From NCBI RefSeq assembly GCF_002243515.1, contig NZ_CP022657.1, positions 3,457,501 through 3,521,500 on the forward strand: a DNA stretch of 64,000 nucleotides. Direction: 5' to 3'. The notes beneath the pieces were generated by a model that saw nothing but the letters and a program-made list of their open reading frames with translations, searched no databases and had not been told where the DNA came from. Position 1 is the stretch's first letter. Each line of letters starts with the position of its first letter. A program made the position numbers and the translations under genes. Positions 42,683 through 52,257 of the stretch are shown piece by piece. The DNA is from Tumebacillus algifaecis. Its GTDB lineage: Bacteria; Bacillota; Bacilli; Tumebacillales; Tumebacillaceae.

Positions 42683-44467
42683 TCAGCTTTGCGGTTGCAA
42701 CGCTTGAATGTTGCGCAATGCACAGGTGAAAAATTGAGGTTCCTGTTTTTGACCTGGTTCGTAGTAGGTGATCAGCAGATGATCTTCGCCCGCCTCAAAT
42801 GCCTGTCCCTTCTCATCGAGCAATTGGAACGGCACCGTCTCCAGCAGACAGTGCTTGTGAATCTCCTGCTCACTCAGCTTCATCTTGGCCCACTCGGCCC
42901 CGAGCAGCTCCGGCTGTCCGAGCACCGCTTGAATATAGTGCTGCGCATCGGCCTTGTCGAGCGTACGCTCCCACCAGATCCCGCGCGGTTTGTTTTTAAA
43001 ACCGATCAGATAGTCGATCTTCATCAGGCCGAGCACGATATCCGATTGCTTCAACCCGTGCACCTGCAAGAACTGATGCAAGCGTCGGAAGAGGTCCTCC
43101 ACCTGATGCCCGATGCGATTCCAGCCTTGTTCCTCCCAGTAATCGCCAAAGTCTTGGAAGAAATCAAACGCTGATTGAAACTCCTCCGCCACCAGATAGC
43201 GCACTGTGCGGTTGGTGCGGTGCGCGTTCCAATATTTCTCCAGCACGTCTTCCACGCGCTTGATGCGAATCACATCGTCGAACGACAGCACATCATTGCT
43301 CAAAATCTCATACGGAGCTTTGTCCATAAATTTGTAGCCATATTTGTCCGCATCGAGACGCACACCCACTCCGCGCAACATTTTGAGGAAACCAAGTTGC
43401 AACTCCTCGATCTCGAGGGCAAACACATCGTTGAACGTCTTTTTAAACGACTCGTAGTTCTCCTGTGGCAAGCCTGCGATCAAATCCAAGTGCTGGTCGA
43501 TCTTTCCGGTCGCTTTGACGCCAAGCACCGTATTGGTCAACTTCTCCCAGTTCTGTTTGCGCTGGACGATCTCATTGGTCACATCGTTGGTGGACTGCAC
43601 ACCGATTTCAAAACGGAACAAGCCGGGCGGCGCGTGTTCGGCCAGGTACTCGACAACGCGCGGTTTTAAGATGTCGGCCGTGATCTCAAACTGAAACACC
43701 GTGTCCTTGTGCGTTTTGTGCTTTTCGATCAAAAATTCAAAGATCGACAGCGCATAGCGCATATGAATGTTGAATGTGCGGTCAACAAATTTGACCGTTT
43801 TCACGCCCGCATCGATCAAGCGCTCCAAATCAGTTTTGGTGCGCTCCAAGTCGAAGTAGCGCACGCCCGTCTCGATCGAAGAGAGGCAATATGAACAGGA
43901 AAACGGACAGCCCCGCGAGCATTCAAAATAGACGACGCGGTTGACCAGCGTTGGGAGGTCCTCCTCTTCGAACGGCGACGGAATCTGGTCCAGTTCCAAT
44001 TTGTCGCGGAAAAACGTCCGTTTGATGCTCCCGTCCGCTTGCCGAAACACGATGCCTGGCACCATCTCCAAGCGGCTCTCACCTGCAAACTCTTGGAGCA
44101 GGTGATGGAACGTCTTCTCGCCTTCCCCGACGACGATCGCATCCACTTCCGGAATCCGCTCGATCCATGCTTCCGTATCATAGGACACTTCCGGTCCACC
44201 TAGCACAATTTTGACATCGGGTAGCACTTTGCGCAGCATTTCCAAGATCGGGATCGTCTCTTCGATGTTCCAGATGTAGCAGGAAAACCCGATCACATCC
44301 GGCTTGCGCTTGTAAATGTCAGCAACGACGTTCATCGGCTGATCTTTGATCGTGTATTCACAAAGGTCGAGATCGGGGAAGTCAGGCTTCGCAAACGCCC
44401 GCAGATAGCGCAGGGCAAGGGAAGCATGTATGTATTTTGCATTCAGTGTGGCCAGTACGATTTTCAT
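42683..44467 (-). CDS. B12-binding-domain radical SAM protein (DUF4080 C-terminus)
   Basis: 594 aa. The cobalamin-binding domain covers about residues 1-145 (VIGFSCYIWNIEETI, LGGPEVSYD). The radical SAM 4Fe-4S motif CPFSCSYC (CxxxCxxC) sits in ECSRGCPFSCSYCLSS near residue 190. The C-terminal 170 residues are DUF4080-like. COG1032 relatives do methylations or rearrangements; the substrate here is unknown. ATG at 44467 has GGAGGAAAG. Not close to either peptide cluster, but it is the only radical SAM enzyme in the window. Confidence 0.85.
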   Translation of the reverse strand: MKIVLATLNAKYIHASLALRYLRAFAKPDFPDLDLCEYTIKDQPMNVVADIYKRKPDVIGFSCYIWNIEETIPILEMLRKVLPDVKIVLGGPEVSYDTEAWIERIPEVDAIVVGEGEKTFHHLLQEFAGESRLEMVPGIVFRQADGSIKRTFFRDKLELDQIPSPFEEEDLPTLVNRVVYFECSRGCPFSCSYCLSSIETGVRYFDLERTKTDLERLIDAGVKTVKFVDRTFNIHMRYALSIFEFLIEKHKTHKDTVFQFEITADILKPRVVEYLAEHAPPGLFRFEIGVQSTNDVTNEIVQRKQNWEKLTNTVLGVKATGKIDQHLDLIAGLPQENYESFKKTFNDVFALEIEELQLGFLKMLRGVGVRLDADKYGYKFMDKAPYEILSNDVLSFDDVIRIKRVEDVLEKYWNAHRTNRTVRYLVAEEFQSAFDFFQDFGDYWEEQGWNRIGHQVEDLFRRLHQFLQVHGLKQSDIVLGLMKIDYLIGFKNKPRGIWWERTLDKADAQHYIQAVLGQPELLGAEWAKMKLSEQEIHKHCLLETVPFQLLDEKGQAFEAGEDHLLITYYEPGQKQEPQFFTCALRNIQALQPQS

Positions 44468-44546
44468 TTCTTTCCTCCGTGACTCATAGAGTTTCAACGC
44501 TCATCATATCGTGATACAAACTGATTTTTTGACAAGGAGGAGTCTG

Positions 44547-44876
44547 ATGATCAACGTCATCCCCATCCATTTCGGTGATCGCATCGCCCTCGGAATCTCC
44601 GTCACATTGCCCAAGACCAACCTTGTGATGGTCACCACCGAAAAGGGGTACATCATGTGTGGTGCACTCGATGTCGGGCTGCTCAACGAAAAGCTGGCCA
44701 GCCGCGGCATCCTCGCAGGTCGTGCCGTCGGCGTCAAAACGCTCGACGAACTGCTCGCAGCACCGCTTGAATCGACAACGCTCAAAGCTCAGGAACTCGG
44801 GATCGTCCCCGGCACCAGCGGCCGAGACGCCATCGAAATCTTGCTCGGTCTCGACCAAGAGGAACGGGTGCAATAA
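44547..44876 (+). CDS. YunC-family DUF1805 protein
   Basis: 109 aa. TTEKGYIMCGALDVGLLNEKLA and VKTLDELLAAPLESTT match Bacillus YunC almost throughout. Structure known in the family, function not. AAGGAGGAG precedes ATG 44547; the frame to 44511 is an artefact of an upstream ATG. Confidence 0.88.
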   Translation: MINVIPIHFGDRIALGISVTLPKTNLVMVTTEKGYIMCGALDVGLLNEKLASRGILAGRAVGVKTLDELLAAPLESTTLKAQELGIVPGTSGRDAIEILLGLDQEERVQ

Positions 44877-44916
44877 AGTCTGTCTGTCCTCTACCATTCC
44901 CAACAAAGGATACACA

Positions 44917-44955
44917 GAAACACCCCCTGCTTACGCGGGGGGTGTTGTTTTTAGT
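44917..44955 (+). terminator. Intrinsic terminator
   Basis: ACACCCCC(T)GC and GCGGGGGGTGT arms around TTAC, then TTGTTTTT; overlaps the end of the opposing glycosyltransferase gene. Confidence 0.85.
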
Positions 44956-46198
44956 TGCTCAGCTCATCCAGTCGGATCGCACGGTTATGCGCCGTATGGC
45001 TCCACGTCTTGTTGTTCTTCGTAAAGAACGCCACAAGCGTGATCGGGAACCAAGAGATCAGGAAGATTGGATAGACGACCAAAGCTGCATACGCTTTCCA
45101 GTTTGCTTTTTCAAGCCACATCGAAAGCGGGAGTTGTGCGAACAACAACGCATTGACCAAAACCCAATATTCGGTCGGCAACAGGACGCGCTGCACGTCG
45201 GTGACCGCCCACCAAGACGGCATGACGAGCTGCAGGTACAAAATGATCGCCGTCACCAGAATGATCAAAAGACGCATCGGCTGGAACAGATAGAGCGCAG
45301 CATCGAGCATCGCCCAGTTGCGGTTCTTGATGCTCTTGCCAAGCAACGGCCAAAAGTAACGGGACGCACAGTCAAAGTGACCTTGCATCCAGCGCAGGCG
45401 CTGGTTGTACGAGGCTTTCATCGTGTTCGGCTTCTCATCATATACTTTTGCATCATGTGCCCAAGTCGGGTAGATGCCGCGCTGCACGCAACGCGCCGTA
45501 AATTCAACATCCTCCGTCAAAGAGTGAGCGCCCCAGCCCATCTCTTTGAGCAAATCGGTATCGATGCAGATCCCTGTACCGCCTAACGCGTTGGAAAGTC
45601 CCAAGTTGTAACGGGCAAGTTGCCACATACGATTGGTGAAATAGTACGAGATCGCCATGGAAACGGAAATCCATGAGTCGTTCGGGTTCTTGGTGTCCAA
45701 GTACCCTTGAATGACGCGATCACCTCGCATCAGCTTCTCGTTCATGTGGATCAGGAAGTCCTTCGCCGCCAAATTGTCAGCGTCGAACATAACGACAGCA
45801 TCATATTGCCTCTCTAGTTCCCACAGACGCTCCAGCATCCACTCAATCGCAAAGCCTTTGCCGCGCTTCGTATCGTCGAAGCGTTCAAAAGCGATGGCAC
45901 CGGCATTGCGCACGATCTCAGCCGTGTTGTCGGTGCAGTTGTCACAGATGACAAAGATATCGTAGAGCTCTTTCGGATAATCCAGTTTCTGCAGGTTTTC
46001 GATCAGGGGTTCAATAACCTCGGCTTCGTTGTGTGCCGCGACGACAACTGCAAACGATTTCGCCGGAGCATGGGTGATCGTATCTTTCGGTTTTCTCAGA
46101 CCGAACAGGGATACGCCAACCTGATATGCACTCAAAGCACCAGTCAAACCTTGAAGAGCGATAAACGCACCATCCGCCAGAGTACCAAGTATGCTCAT
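44951..46198 (-). CDS. Membrane glycosyltransferase family 2
   Basis: 415 aa. One N-terminal and four or five C-terminal membrane helices flank a GT2 domain with VAAHNEAEVIEPLI, MFDADN (DxD), LTEDVEF (general base) and QRLRWMQG (QxxRW), the marks of processive polysaccharide synthases (YdaM/IcaA-like). Probably makes or exports a surface glycan. Single-gene unit. Confidence 0.85.
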   Translation of the reverse strand: MSILGTLADGAFIALQGLTGALSAYQVGVSLFGLRKPKDTITHAPAKSFAVVVAAHNEAEVIEPLIENLQKLDYPKELYDIFVICDNCTDNTAEIVRNAGAIAFERFDDTKRGKGFAIEWMLERLWELERQYDAVVMFDADNLAAKDFLIHMNEKLMRGDRVIQGYLDTKNPNDSWISVSMAISYYFTNRMWQLARYNLGLSNALGGTGICIDTDLLKEMGWGAHSLTEDVEFTARCVQRGIYPTWAHDAKVYDEKPNTMKASYNQRLRWMQGHFDCASRYFWPLLGKSIKNRNWAMLDAALYLFQPMRLLIILVTAIILYLQLVMPSWWAVTDVQRVLLPTEYWVLVNALLFAQLPLSMWLEKANWKAYAALVVYPIFLISWFPITLVAFFTKNNKTWSHTAHNRAIRLDELSN

Positions 46199-46363
46199 GT
46201 AAGTATTCCCTCACTTTTTAGTGCTCTTCTGAACAAACATGCTAACCTACTATAACAGATATGCCATAGCAGGACAAGTATACGCAGATCATAATAATTT
46301 TCCTGTTTCGTTCGCAATACACTGTAAAAATTCCTGCAATTTCAATTCGGGAGGTGAACGCAC

Positions 46364-47362
46364 TTGGTCCCTGTCAAAAAGTTGCTCGAAGAACACTGGC
46401 AACTCGCTGTCGAAAAGGTGACAGCAGTCGGCCCGGTCTGGCGCGTGCAAACGGTTCAGGGCGATTTTTGCTTCAAGCGCGGCAAGCACAGCCTCGCCAG
46501 ACTTTTCTTCGACTTCCATGCGATCGAATATTTGTGGAAGCAAGGATTTACCAGCACACCCCGCCTGATTTCCACCGTCTACGGCAACCCGATCATCCAA
46601 ACGGACGACGGGCCCTTCTTCTTGACGCAATGGGTCGGGCGTCCGCTGCGCTCCACGTCCAAAGCAGAATGGATGCAGGCGGCGCAAACGCTGGGTGAAT
46701 TCCATCAAGCATCCAAAGGTATCACCTTCCCGCCTGCGATCAAACGATTCACATTTGACGGCAAGTGGACGTTGCGCTTTCAAGAGCGCACCGAGGAGTT
46801 GCAGCAGTGTTTTGCTGCCTATCACAAGCCCCGCAATGAATTTGAAAACAAAGTCCACCAGGATGCGTCCGAACTGATGACGATCGCCACTCAGGCCAGC
46901 TCCGCATTTGCTGACTCCGACTATGAGCGGCTGGTCGCAGAGCTTGCCCATTCCCCATCTTTGGTGCACAGCAATGTCAAAGCGGAAAACTTCTCCGTGG
47001 CGCAAAGCGGTGCGGTGTCCCTCATAGACTTCGACAGCTTTCGGATCGATCTGCCCGTGCAGGACCTCGCCAACCTGTTCCAAGATTTACTGCCCGCGCT
47101 AAACTGGTCACCCGATGATGCTTTGGACATTTTTGCCGCCTATCAGCAAGCTCGCCCCGTAGACCCCGTGGAGATCCCAGTGCTGCTCGCCTACCTCGCC
47201 TATCCGCATCGCGTATACAAAGAAATTCGCAAATACAGCACCCAGCCCGATCGCCCGCTGCAAAAATGTCTGCGCAAGTGGCAACCCGCGTTGGACGAAA
47301 TGTATCAGAGTCATGAATTTTTGAAAAAATGGGCAATTCCGCTGAAAAGATGTGTACAATAA
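46364..47362 (+). CDS. CotS-family spore coat / kinase-fold protein
   Basis: 332 aa, aminoglycoside-phosphotransferase fold. GDFCFKRGKHSLARLFF supplies a Lys-containing strand, SLVHSNVKAENFSV stands where active kinases have HGDLHxxN, and LIDFDSFRID is the DFD-like metal site. The catalytic Asp of HGD is replaced (HSN), so activity may be lost, as in several CotS/CotI/YutH coat proteins. TTG start after GGGAGGTGA. Likely spore-associated. Confidence 0.75.
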   Translation: MVPVKKLLEEHWQLAVEKVTAVGPVWRVQTVQGDFCFKRGKHSLARLFFDFHAIEYLWKQGFTSTPRLISTVYGNPIIQTDDGPFFLTQWVGRPLRSTSKAEWMQAAQTLGEFHQASKGITFPPAIKRFTFDGKWTLRFQERTEELQQCFAAYHKPRNEFENKVHQDASELMTIATQASSAFADSDYERLVAELAHSPSLVHSNVKAENFSVAQSGAVSLIDFDSFRIDLPVQDLANLFQDLLPALNWSPDDALDIFAAYQQARPVDPVEIPVLLAYLAYPHRVYKEIRKYSTQPDRPLQKCLRKWQPALDEMYQSHEFLKKWAIPLKRCVQ

Positions 47363-47397
47363 GCATAGACTGAGAAGACAAGCGAGGTATTGTACAC

Positions 47398-48018
47398 ATG
47401 CTGCATGCATTGATCGAATGGCTCTCCAGCATCGCGACAGGGCTGATCGAAACATTTGGGCACTGGGGCATCTTTTGGGGAATGTTGATCGAAAGCGCCT
47501 GCATCCCGCTGCCGAGCGAGGTTATCATGCTGTACGGCGGCTTTAAGGCAGAAGAGGGCTTGCTCTCGTTCTGGCCGGTCGTCTGGGCAGGTGTGTTCGG
47601 CAATTTGGTAGGGTCGGTGCTCACCTATTGGATCGGAGCCAACGGCGGACGACAGTTCTTGCAAAAATATGGCAAGTATGTGCTGATCAACGAAAAGCAC
47701 ATTCATACCGCCGACCGCTGGTTTGCAAAATATGGCGATTGGGCCGCGTTTTTTGGACGCAATCTGCCCGTCATCCGCACATTCATCTCGCTGCCCGCCG
47801 GGATTGCGCGGATGAACTTCTGGAAATTCACAATCTTCACCTTCATCGGCTGCATACCGTGGAACTGGGCGCTGACTTGGGCCGGTTTCAAACTCGGGAC
47901 CAACTGGCACGCCGTCGAACCGTACATCAAGCCGTTCTCCTACGGCATCTTGGGTCTTTTGATCGTCGCGGTGCTCTGGTTTCTCTTCAAAAGCCTGCGC
48001 TCCCGCTTGGCACATTAA
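47398..48018 (+). CDS. DedA-family membrane protein
   Basis: 206 aa, VTT/SNARE-associated fold. GMLIESACIPLPSEVIMLYGGF, FGRNLPVIRTFISLPAGIARM and FTFIGCIPWNWALTWAGF are DedA signatures, including the membrane acidic and arginine residues. Relatives act as lipid (undecaprenyl phosphate or phosphatidylethanolamine) flippases. Directly follows the CotS-like gene (35 bp) and may be cotranscribed. Confidence 0.88.
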   Translation: MLHALIEWLSSIATGLIETFGHWGIFWGMLIESACIPLPSEVIMLYGGFKAEEGLLSFWPVVWAGVFGNLVGSVLTYWIGANGGRQFLQKYGKYVLINEKHIHTADRWFAKYGDWAAFFGRNLPVIRTFISLPAGIARMNFWKFTIFTFIGCIPWNWALTWAGFKLGTNWHAVEPYIKPFSYGILGLLIVAVLWFLFKSLRSRLAH

Positions 48019-48029
48019 TTCAACCAAAA

Positions 48030-48067
48030 CAAAACCCGCGCCTGCAAGTTGCAGGACGCGGGTTTTT
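48030..48067. terminator. Bidirectional intrinsic terminator
   Basis: AAAACCCGCG and CGCGGGTTTTT with an inner CCTGCAA/TTGCAGG stem, between convergent genes. Confidence 0.88.
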
Positions 48068-48069
48068 GC

Positions 48070-49236
48070 TTATGCATTCGCAGCTTTCGTCTCGCCTGAG
48101 CGGCTGACATAAATGCGATAGAACACAAAGGCCAGCACAGTCAGGATGACACCTGCAATGTACGGCGAGTTGATCGACAGCACGTAGACCGCTCCTCCAA
48201 GTGGCGGGCCACCGATCCGGCCCAAAGATTCGAAGGAGGACAATAACCCCGTAGCGGCGCCTTGTCCAACTGTCGTGCGCTTCGAGATCAATGCTGAGAC
48301 GGCCGGACGAATCAGACCGTTGCCAATTCCAAAAATGGACAGGAACAGCGCTGCCGTCCAAAACGAGTTGGTTAACAGAATCAAGGCAAAGCCGATCGCC
48401 GAGATGAGCAGGCCGAGTTGGATGACCATGCCTTCACCGCGCTTCTTGATCAGTCTGCCGACCAAACCGCCTTGAACGAATGCCCCTGCCAGCCCCATGA
48501 TCATGAAGATGTAGCCGAGGTGCAGCGTATCAAGACCCGCCTTGTCGGCCGCAAAGTAGGCAAACGTGCCTTCGAGCGCCGACAGCGAGAAGGTGACGAA
48601 GAACATCAGTACATAGAGATAGGACAGCGAGCCAGAAAATGCTTTCCAGCGCGGCTCTGCCACACCTTTTTTCATGCGCTTTTCAGGCGGCAACGACTCT
48701 TTGAGCACGAAGAGCACGAATAGGAACGTGATCGCCGAAACGAAACCCGCGATGAAAAATGGGGTGGAGTAGCTTTCAGCGGAGAAAATACCGCCGATCG
48801 CCGGACCGAAAATGAAGCCGAGGCCGACCGATGCGCCGATCATCCCCATGCCTTTGCCCCGATTTTCCGGGGACGTGATGTCTGCCACATAAGCCATGAC
48901 TGTCGGCATGTTCGCCGAGGAGAGGAAGCCCGCGAGAATCCGGGATACGAACAGCATCCAGAGCTGGTCAGACACGGCAAACAGGAAGAACGACAGCGCC
49001 AGTCCCGAGATGCCGATCAGAATGACCGGTTTGCGACCGATGCGATCGGAGATGCCGCCCCACATCGGGGCAAACAGGAATTGCATCACCGAGTAGGAAG
49101 CCATCAACAACCCCAATTGGAACGGAGAAGCTCCAAGTTCTTCTGCAAAGAATGGCATGACCGGGATGATGATCCCAAATCCCAGCATGACGAGGAACAT
49201 GACCGCAAACAAAATGCCTAACGCTTTCTTGTTCAC
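48070..49236 (-). CDS. MFS multidrug-type efflux transporter
   Basis: 388 aa, 12 predicted helices, DHA1 type. Motif A GGISDRIGRKPV, motif C GFIFGPAIGGIF, and GMGMIGASVGLG fit drug:H+ antiporters related to TetA and NorA. GTG start. Followed upstream on the same strand by a small membrane protein gene. Confidence 0.87.
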   Translation of the reverse strand: MNKKALGILFAVMFLVMLGFGIIIPVMPFFAEELGASPFQLGLLMASYSVMQFLFAPMWGGISDRIGRKPVILIGISGLALSFFLFAVSDQLWMLFVSRILAGFLSSANMPTVMAYVADITSPENRGKGMGMIGASVGLGFIFGPAIGGIFSAESYSTPFFIAGFVSAITFLFVLFVLKESLPPEKRMKKGVAEPRWKAFSGSLSYLYVLMFFVTFSLSALEGTFAYFAADKAGLDTLHLGYIFMIMGLAGAFVQGGLVGRLIKKRGEGMVIQLGLLISAIGFALILLTNSFWTAALFLSIFGIGNGLIRPAVSALISKRTTVGQGAATGLLSSFESLGRIGGPPLGGAVYVLSINSPYIAGVILTVLAFVFYRIYVSRSGETKAANA

Positions 49237-49269
49237 CCTCTAAACACCCTTTCTTGCGCCTGTTACAGA

Positions 49270-49548
49270 TTAGCGTCCGCGACGGAACGCTTTTGCGAGG
49301 AATGCGCCAAGGAATGCACCGATCAACGCCAGGATGATATCGGTCACAATCGGTGTTGCCGTACCTCCGAGGTCGATGATCGGCCCAAAGGACAGGTGCA
49401 GCATATGGCCGCCCACAAACATCAAACCTTGCGCCAAAATCACACCTAAAATGATCGAAAGCACCTTCGGTGCTTTACGCGAAAACGTGGCGATCAACGC
49501 TGATACAATCGCAACGCCCCAAGTAAACAGCATAAATGTGCCAGACAA
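49270..49548 (-). CDS. Small four-helix membrane protein
   Basis: 92 aa, three or four hydrophobic segments (FTWGVAIVSALIATF, VLSIILGVILAQGLMFVGG, IVTDIILALIGAFLGAFLA) and a basic end KAFRRGR. TTG at 49548 has AAGGGGGC eight bases upstream, better than the frame's ATG at 49581. Unknown function. Confidence 0.6.
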   Translation of the reverse strand: MSGTFMLFTWGVAIVSALIATFSRKAPKVLSIILGVILAQGLMFVGGHMLHLSFGPIIDLGGTATPIVTDIILALIGAFLGAFLAKAFRRGR

Positions 49549-49621
49549 AGTGAAAAGCCCCCTTTGTGATATGTACCACATTCTATTTTAGACTACTCTG
49601 CCATTCCGTGCCACTCAAAGC

Positions 49622-49655
49622 GAAAAGCCTGGCCCGCAAAGGACCAGGCTTTTCT
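49622..49655 (-). terminator. Intrinsic terminator of the phn operon
   Basis: AAAAGCCTGG and CCAGGCTTTT arms, ten bases after the last phnE stop. Confidence 0.8.
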
Positions 49656-49664
49656 CTTCACAGC

Positions 49665-50474
49665 TTAGACAAGGCGTTTGCGGATCGAACCAGACACGTA
49701 GTCGATGATCATGACTACGAGGATGATACCGACGAGGATCGCACCGACGCGATGCCAGTCATGGCCCATCAGCGCGAACAACAGCGGTGTACCGATACCG
49801 CCTGCACCGACCATCCCGAGGACGGATGCGGCACGAACGTTGATCTCGAACTTGTAAAGCGCGTAGGACATGAACTCCGGCAATACTTGCGGCAAGACGG
49901 CGAACCACATCGTTTGAATGCGGTTGGCACCGGAAGCGGTCATCGCTTCGATCGCGCCTTCGTCCATGTTTTCAATCGCTTCGGAATACAATTTCCCGAT
50001 CATCCCGATCGAGTGGAACCCGATCGCGAGCACACCGGCAAACGGTCCTGGACCAACTGCAACGATGAAGATGATCGCGACGATCAATTCTGGCAAAGTA
50101 CGGATGACGTTCAGAATGCGCTTGCCAAGCGAGGAAACCCAACGCCGCTTACTCATGTTCGTAGCGGCGAGGAAGCCGAACGGAACGGCGAGCGTTGCGG
50201 CAATCGTCGTCCCGAGAAGAGCGATCGCCAGCGTCATGAACATGTTGTCGATTACGCCTTCATCTTCTGGAATGAACGACCACTCGACATCGAAGAGCTG
50301 CGAGACGATCGCGCCTGCGACCGGCAACGATTCCTGGACTTTGCTGACGTCCACTTCCATCCCAGAGAAACACCACGTATACAGGAGGATGAAGAAAATG
50401 ACATAGAGAACGAGTTTTATTTTTTGACCGAGCGTCTTCGGCGGCGCTGCCAATGCTTTCTTTTGTTGGCTCAT
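49665..50474 (-). CDS. phnE: Phosphonate-type ABC transporter permease (second)
   Basis: 269 aa, six helices, PhnE type; the permease EAA-like loop reads EAMTASGANRIQTMWFAVLPQVLPEF. Cytoplasmic membrane channel for phosphonate, phosphite or a related anion. It starts with ATG overlapping the first phnE stop as ATGA. Two adjacent, distinct PhnE paralogues suggest a heterodimer. Confidence 0.88.
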   Translation of the reverse strand: MSQQKKALAAPPKTLGQKIKLVLYVIFFILLYTWCFSGMEVDVSKVQESLPVAGAIVSQLFDVEWSFIPEDEGVIDNMFMTLAIALLGTTIAATLAVPFGFLAATNMSKRRWVSSLGKRILNVIRTLPELIVAIIFIVAVGPGPFAGVLAIGFHSIGMIGKLYSEAIENMDEGAIEAMTASGANRIQTMWFAVLPQVLPEFMSYALYKFEINVRAASVLGMVGAGGIGTPLLFALMGHDWHRVGAILVGIILVVMIIDYVSGSIRKRLV

Positions 50475-51253
50475 AGCAGTTTCTCCCGGATTCTAGTACT
50501 GATCGTATCGATAAGGATTACGATGACAAGGGTGAAGAGGATGATCGAAGCGACATGCGTGTACTGGTACATCGCAAGCGCGGTGTTCAGCACGTGACCA
50601 ATCCCGCCAGCGCCGACGAGACCGAGGATCGCTGAAGCACGAACACACACTTCAAACGTATAAAACAGATAGGCCATAAATGCCGGCAATGCCTGCGGCA
50701 CAACGGCAAAGCTGATAAATTGAATCTTGTTCGCCCCGACGGCGGTCATCGCTTCAAGCGGGCCTGGGTCGATCGTTTCCACTGACTCGTAACAAAGCTT
50801 CGCGATGATACCGAATGAGAACAGGGTGAGAGCAAGCACACCTGCGAACGGACCAAGACCGACGACAGCAACAAAAATACCTGCGAAGAGCAGTTCCGGA
50901 ATGGTACGCACGATATTTAAGAACGTGCGAGCGACGGTGGTGACTTTCTTGCCGAAAACATTGTTCGACGAGAGCAGGATCACCGGTATGGCGAGGATCG
51001 CGCCAAATGTCGTACCGAGGATCGCCATCTGCACCGTCTCCAGCATCGGGTCGAGGATTTCCATGAAATATTTAAAATCGGGCGGCCAGAGCTGAGCCAT
51101 CATGTTCCCGATGTTGGGCAGACCTTCGATCAGTTCCCCGATGTCCGCATCAACGCCCCGCCACGAGATCACATAGAGGATCGCCATGATCAAAAAGATG
51201 ATCGTGAACTTCAGTTTCGATGGAGCTTTGATCGATTTTTGCGGCTGACTCAT
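50471..51253 (-). CDS. phnE: Phosphonate-type ABC transporter permease (first)
   Basis: 260 aa. [26 protein letters not shown] is the coupling loop contacting PhnC. Overlaps phnC by ATGA and the second phnE by ATGA, so the three proteins are made in a coupled series. Confidence 0.88.
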   Translation of the reverse strand: MSQPQKSIKAPSKLKFTIIFLIMAILYVISWRGVDADIGELIEGLPNIGNMMAQLWPPDFKYFMEILDPMLETVQMAILGTTFGAILAIPVILLSSNNVFGKKVTTVARTFLNIVRTIPELLFAGIFVAVVGLGPFAGVLALTLFSFGIIAKLCYESVETIDPGPLEAMTAVGANKIQFISFAVVPQALPAFMAYLFYTFEVCVRASAILGLVGAGGIGHVLNTALAMYQYTHVASIILFTLVIVILIDTISTRIREKLL

Positions 51254-52029
51254 ACGCCTTCCTCCACAGCGCCGAGCAGCTCATCTTTATTGATCTGACG
51301 GCCGTAGATTTCAGCAAACACCTGATCGGTCGCCTCTTCGACCGGACCGTCAAACACCACTTTACCAGCGCGAAGGCCGATGATGCGCGTGCCGTACTCG
51401 CGAGCAAGGTCGAGGAAGTGCAAGTTGACGACGGTGGTGATGCCGAGTTCACGATTGATACGCTTCAAGTCGTTCATAACTTGACGCGTGGTCAACGGGT
51501 CAAGAGAAGCGACCGGTTCGTCAGCGAGAATGATCTTTGCTTCCTGCGCCAGAGCGCGGGCGATCGAGACGCGCTGTTGCTGACCGCCGGACAGCTCGTC
51601 CGCACGCGCATATGCCTTTTCCTTGATGTTGACACGACCCAACGCATCCAGCGCCAGTTCGATGTCGCGCTTCGGCCAGAGACCGAGCAAGGTGCGCAGC
51701 GTGCCGTGGTATCCAACGCGCCCAGAGAGGACGTTGCGGATGACAGAAACACGCTTGACGAGATTGAAATTTTGGAAAATCATGCCGATGTCACGGCGAA
51801 AGCGGCGCAGTTCTGCACCTTTTGCACCGGTGATCGACTGACCGTCGATCAAAATATCACCTTCACTGATTTCATGAAGACGGTTGATCGAGCGAAGCAG
51901 TGTCGATTTCCCTGCACCAGAAAGGCCAACGATGATTACAAATTCACCCGGATGAATCGTCAAATTGATATTATCCAGGCCGACAGTCCCATTGGGATAC
52001 ACTTTTTTCACGTTCTTAAATTCGATCAT
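51250..52029 (-). CDS. phnC: Phosphonate-type ABC transporter ATP-binding protein
   Basis: 259 aa. Walker [19 protein letters not shown] loop MIFQNFNL, signature [15 protein letters not shown], Walker [13 protein letters not shown]. Identity with PhnC is clear in the SINRL and [15 protein letters not shown] segments. No phnD substrate-binding gene lies on either side: the upstream neighbour is a divergent HAD gene and the operon ends after the second phnE. Confidence 0.9.
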   Translation of the reverse strand: MIEFKNVKKVYPNGTVGLDNINLTIHPGEFVIIVGLSGAGKSTLLRSINRLHEISEGDILIDGQSITGAKGAELRRFRRDIGMIFQNFNLVKRVSVIRNVLSGRVGYHGTLRTLLGLWPKRDIELALDALGRVNIKEKAYARADELSGGQQQRVSIARALAQEAKIILADEPVASLDPLTTRQVMNDLKRINRELGITTVVNLHFLDLAREYGTRIIGLRAGKVVFDGPVEEATDQVFAEIYGRQINKDELLGAVEEGV

Positions 52030-52138
52030 TCTCTTCCCAACTTTCGTTTCGGTCTAAGTTATCACACGTGATGGATACTAGCTAGTATTCGCTCCGCAAA
52101 GGGGAAAGTATCCACGGAAAGGCAAGTACCATTGTATC

Positions 52139-52152
52139 TAAAAGCGCTTTCA
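52139..52152. promoter_or_regulatory. cre-like catabolite-control site
   Basis: On the minus strand TGAAAGCGCTTTTA matches the CcpA site consensus TGWNANCGNTNWCA at all but one defined position. It lies 110 bp upstream of phnC and about 105 bp upstream of the divergent HAD gene. Such a short match may be chance. Confidence 0.3.
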
Positions 52153-52257
52153 AAAGAAAGATAAACTTTGTAGTTTTTCGACGTATTTCTCATATCTCCG
52201 ATTCCGATTCGACATTTACGGTATAATAGAGAACAGGAAAGGAAGGGATATTGGATA

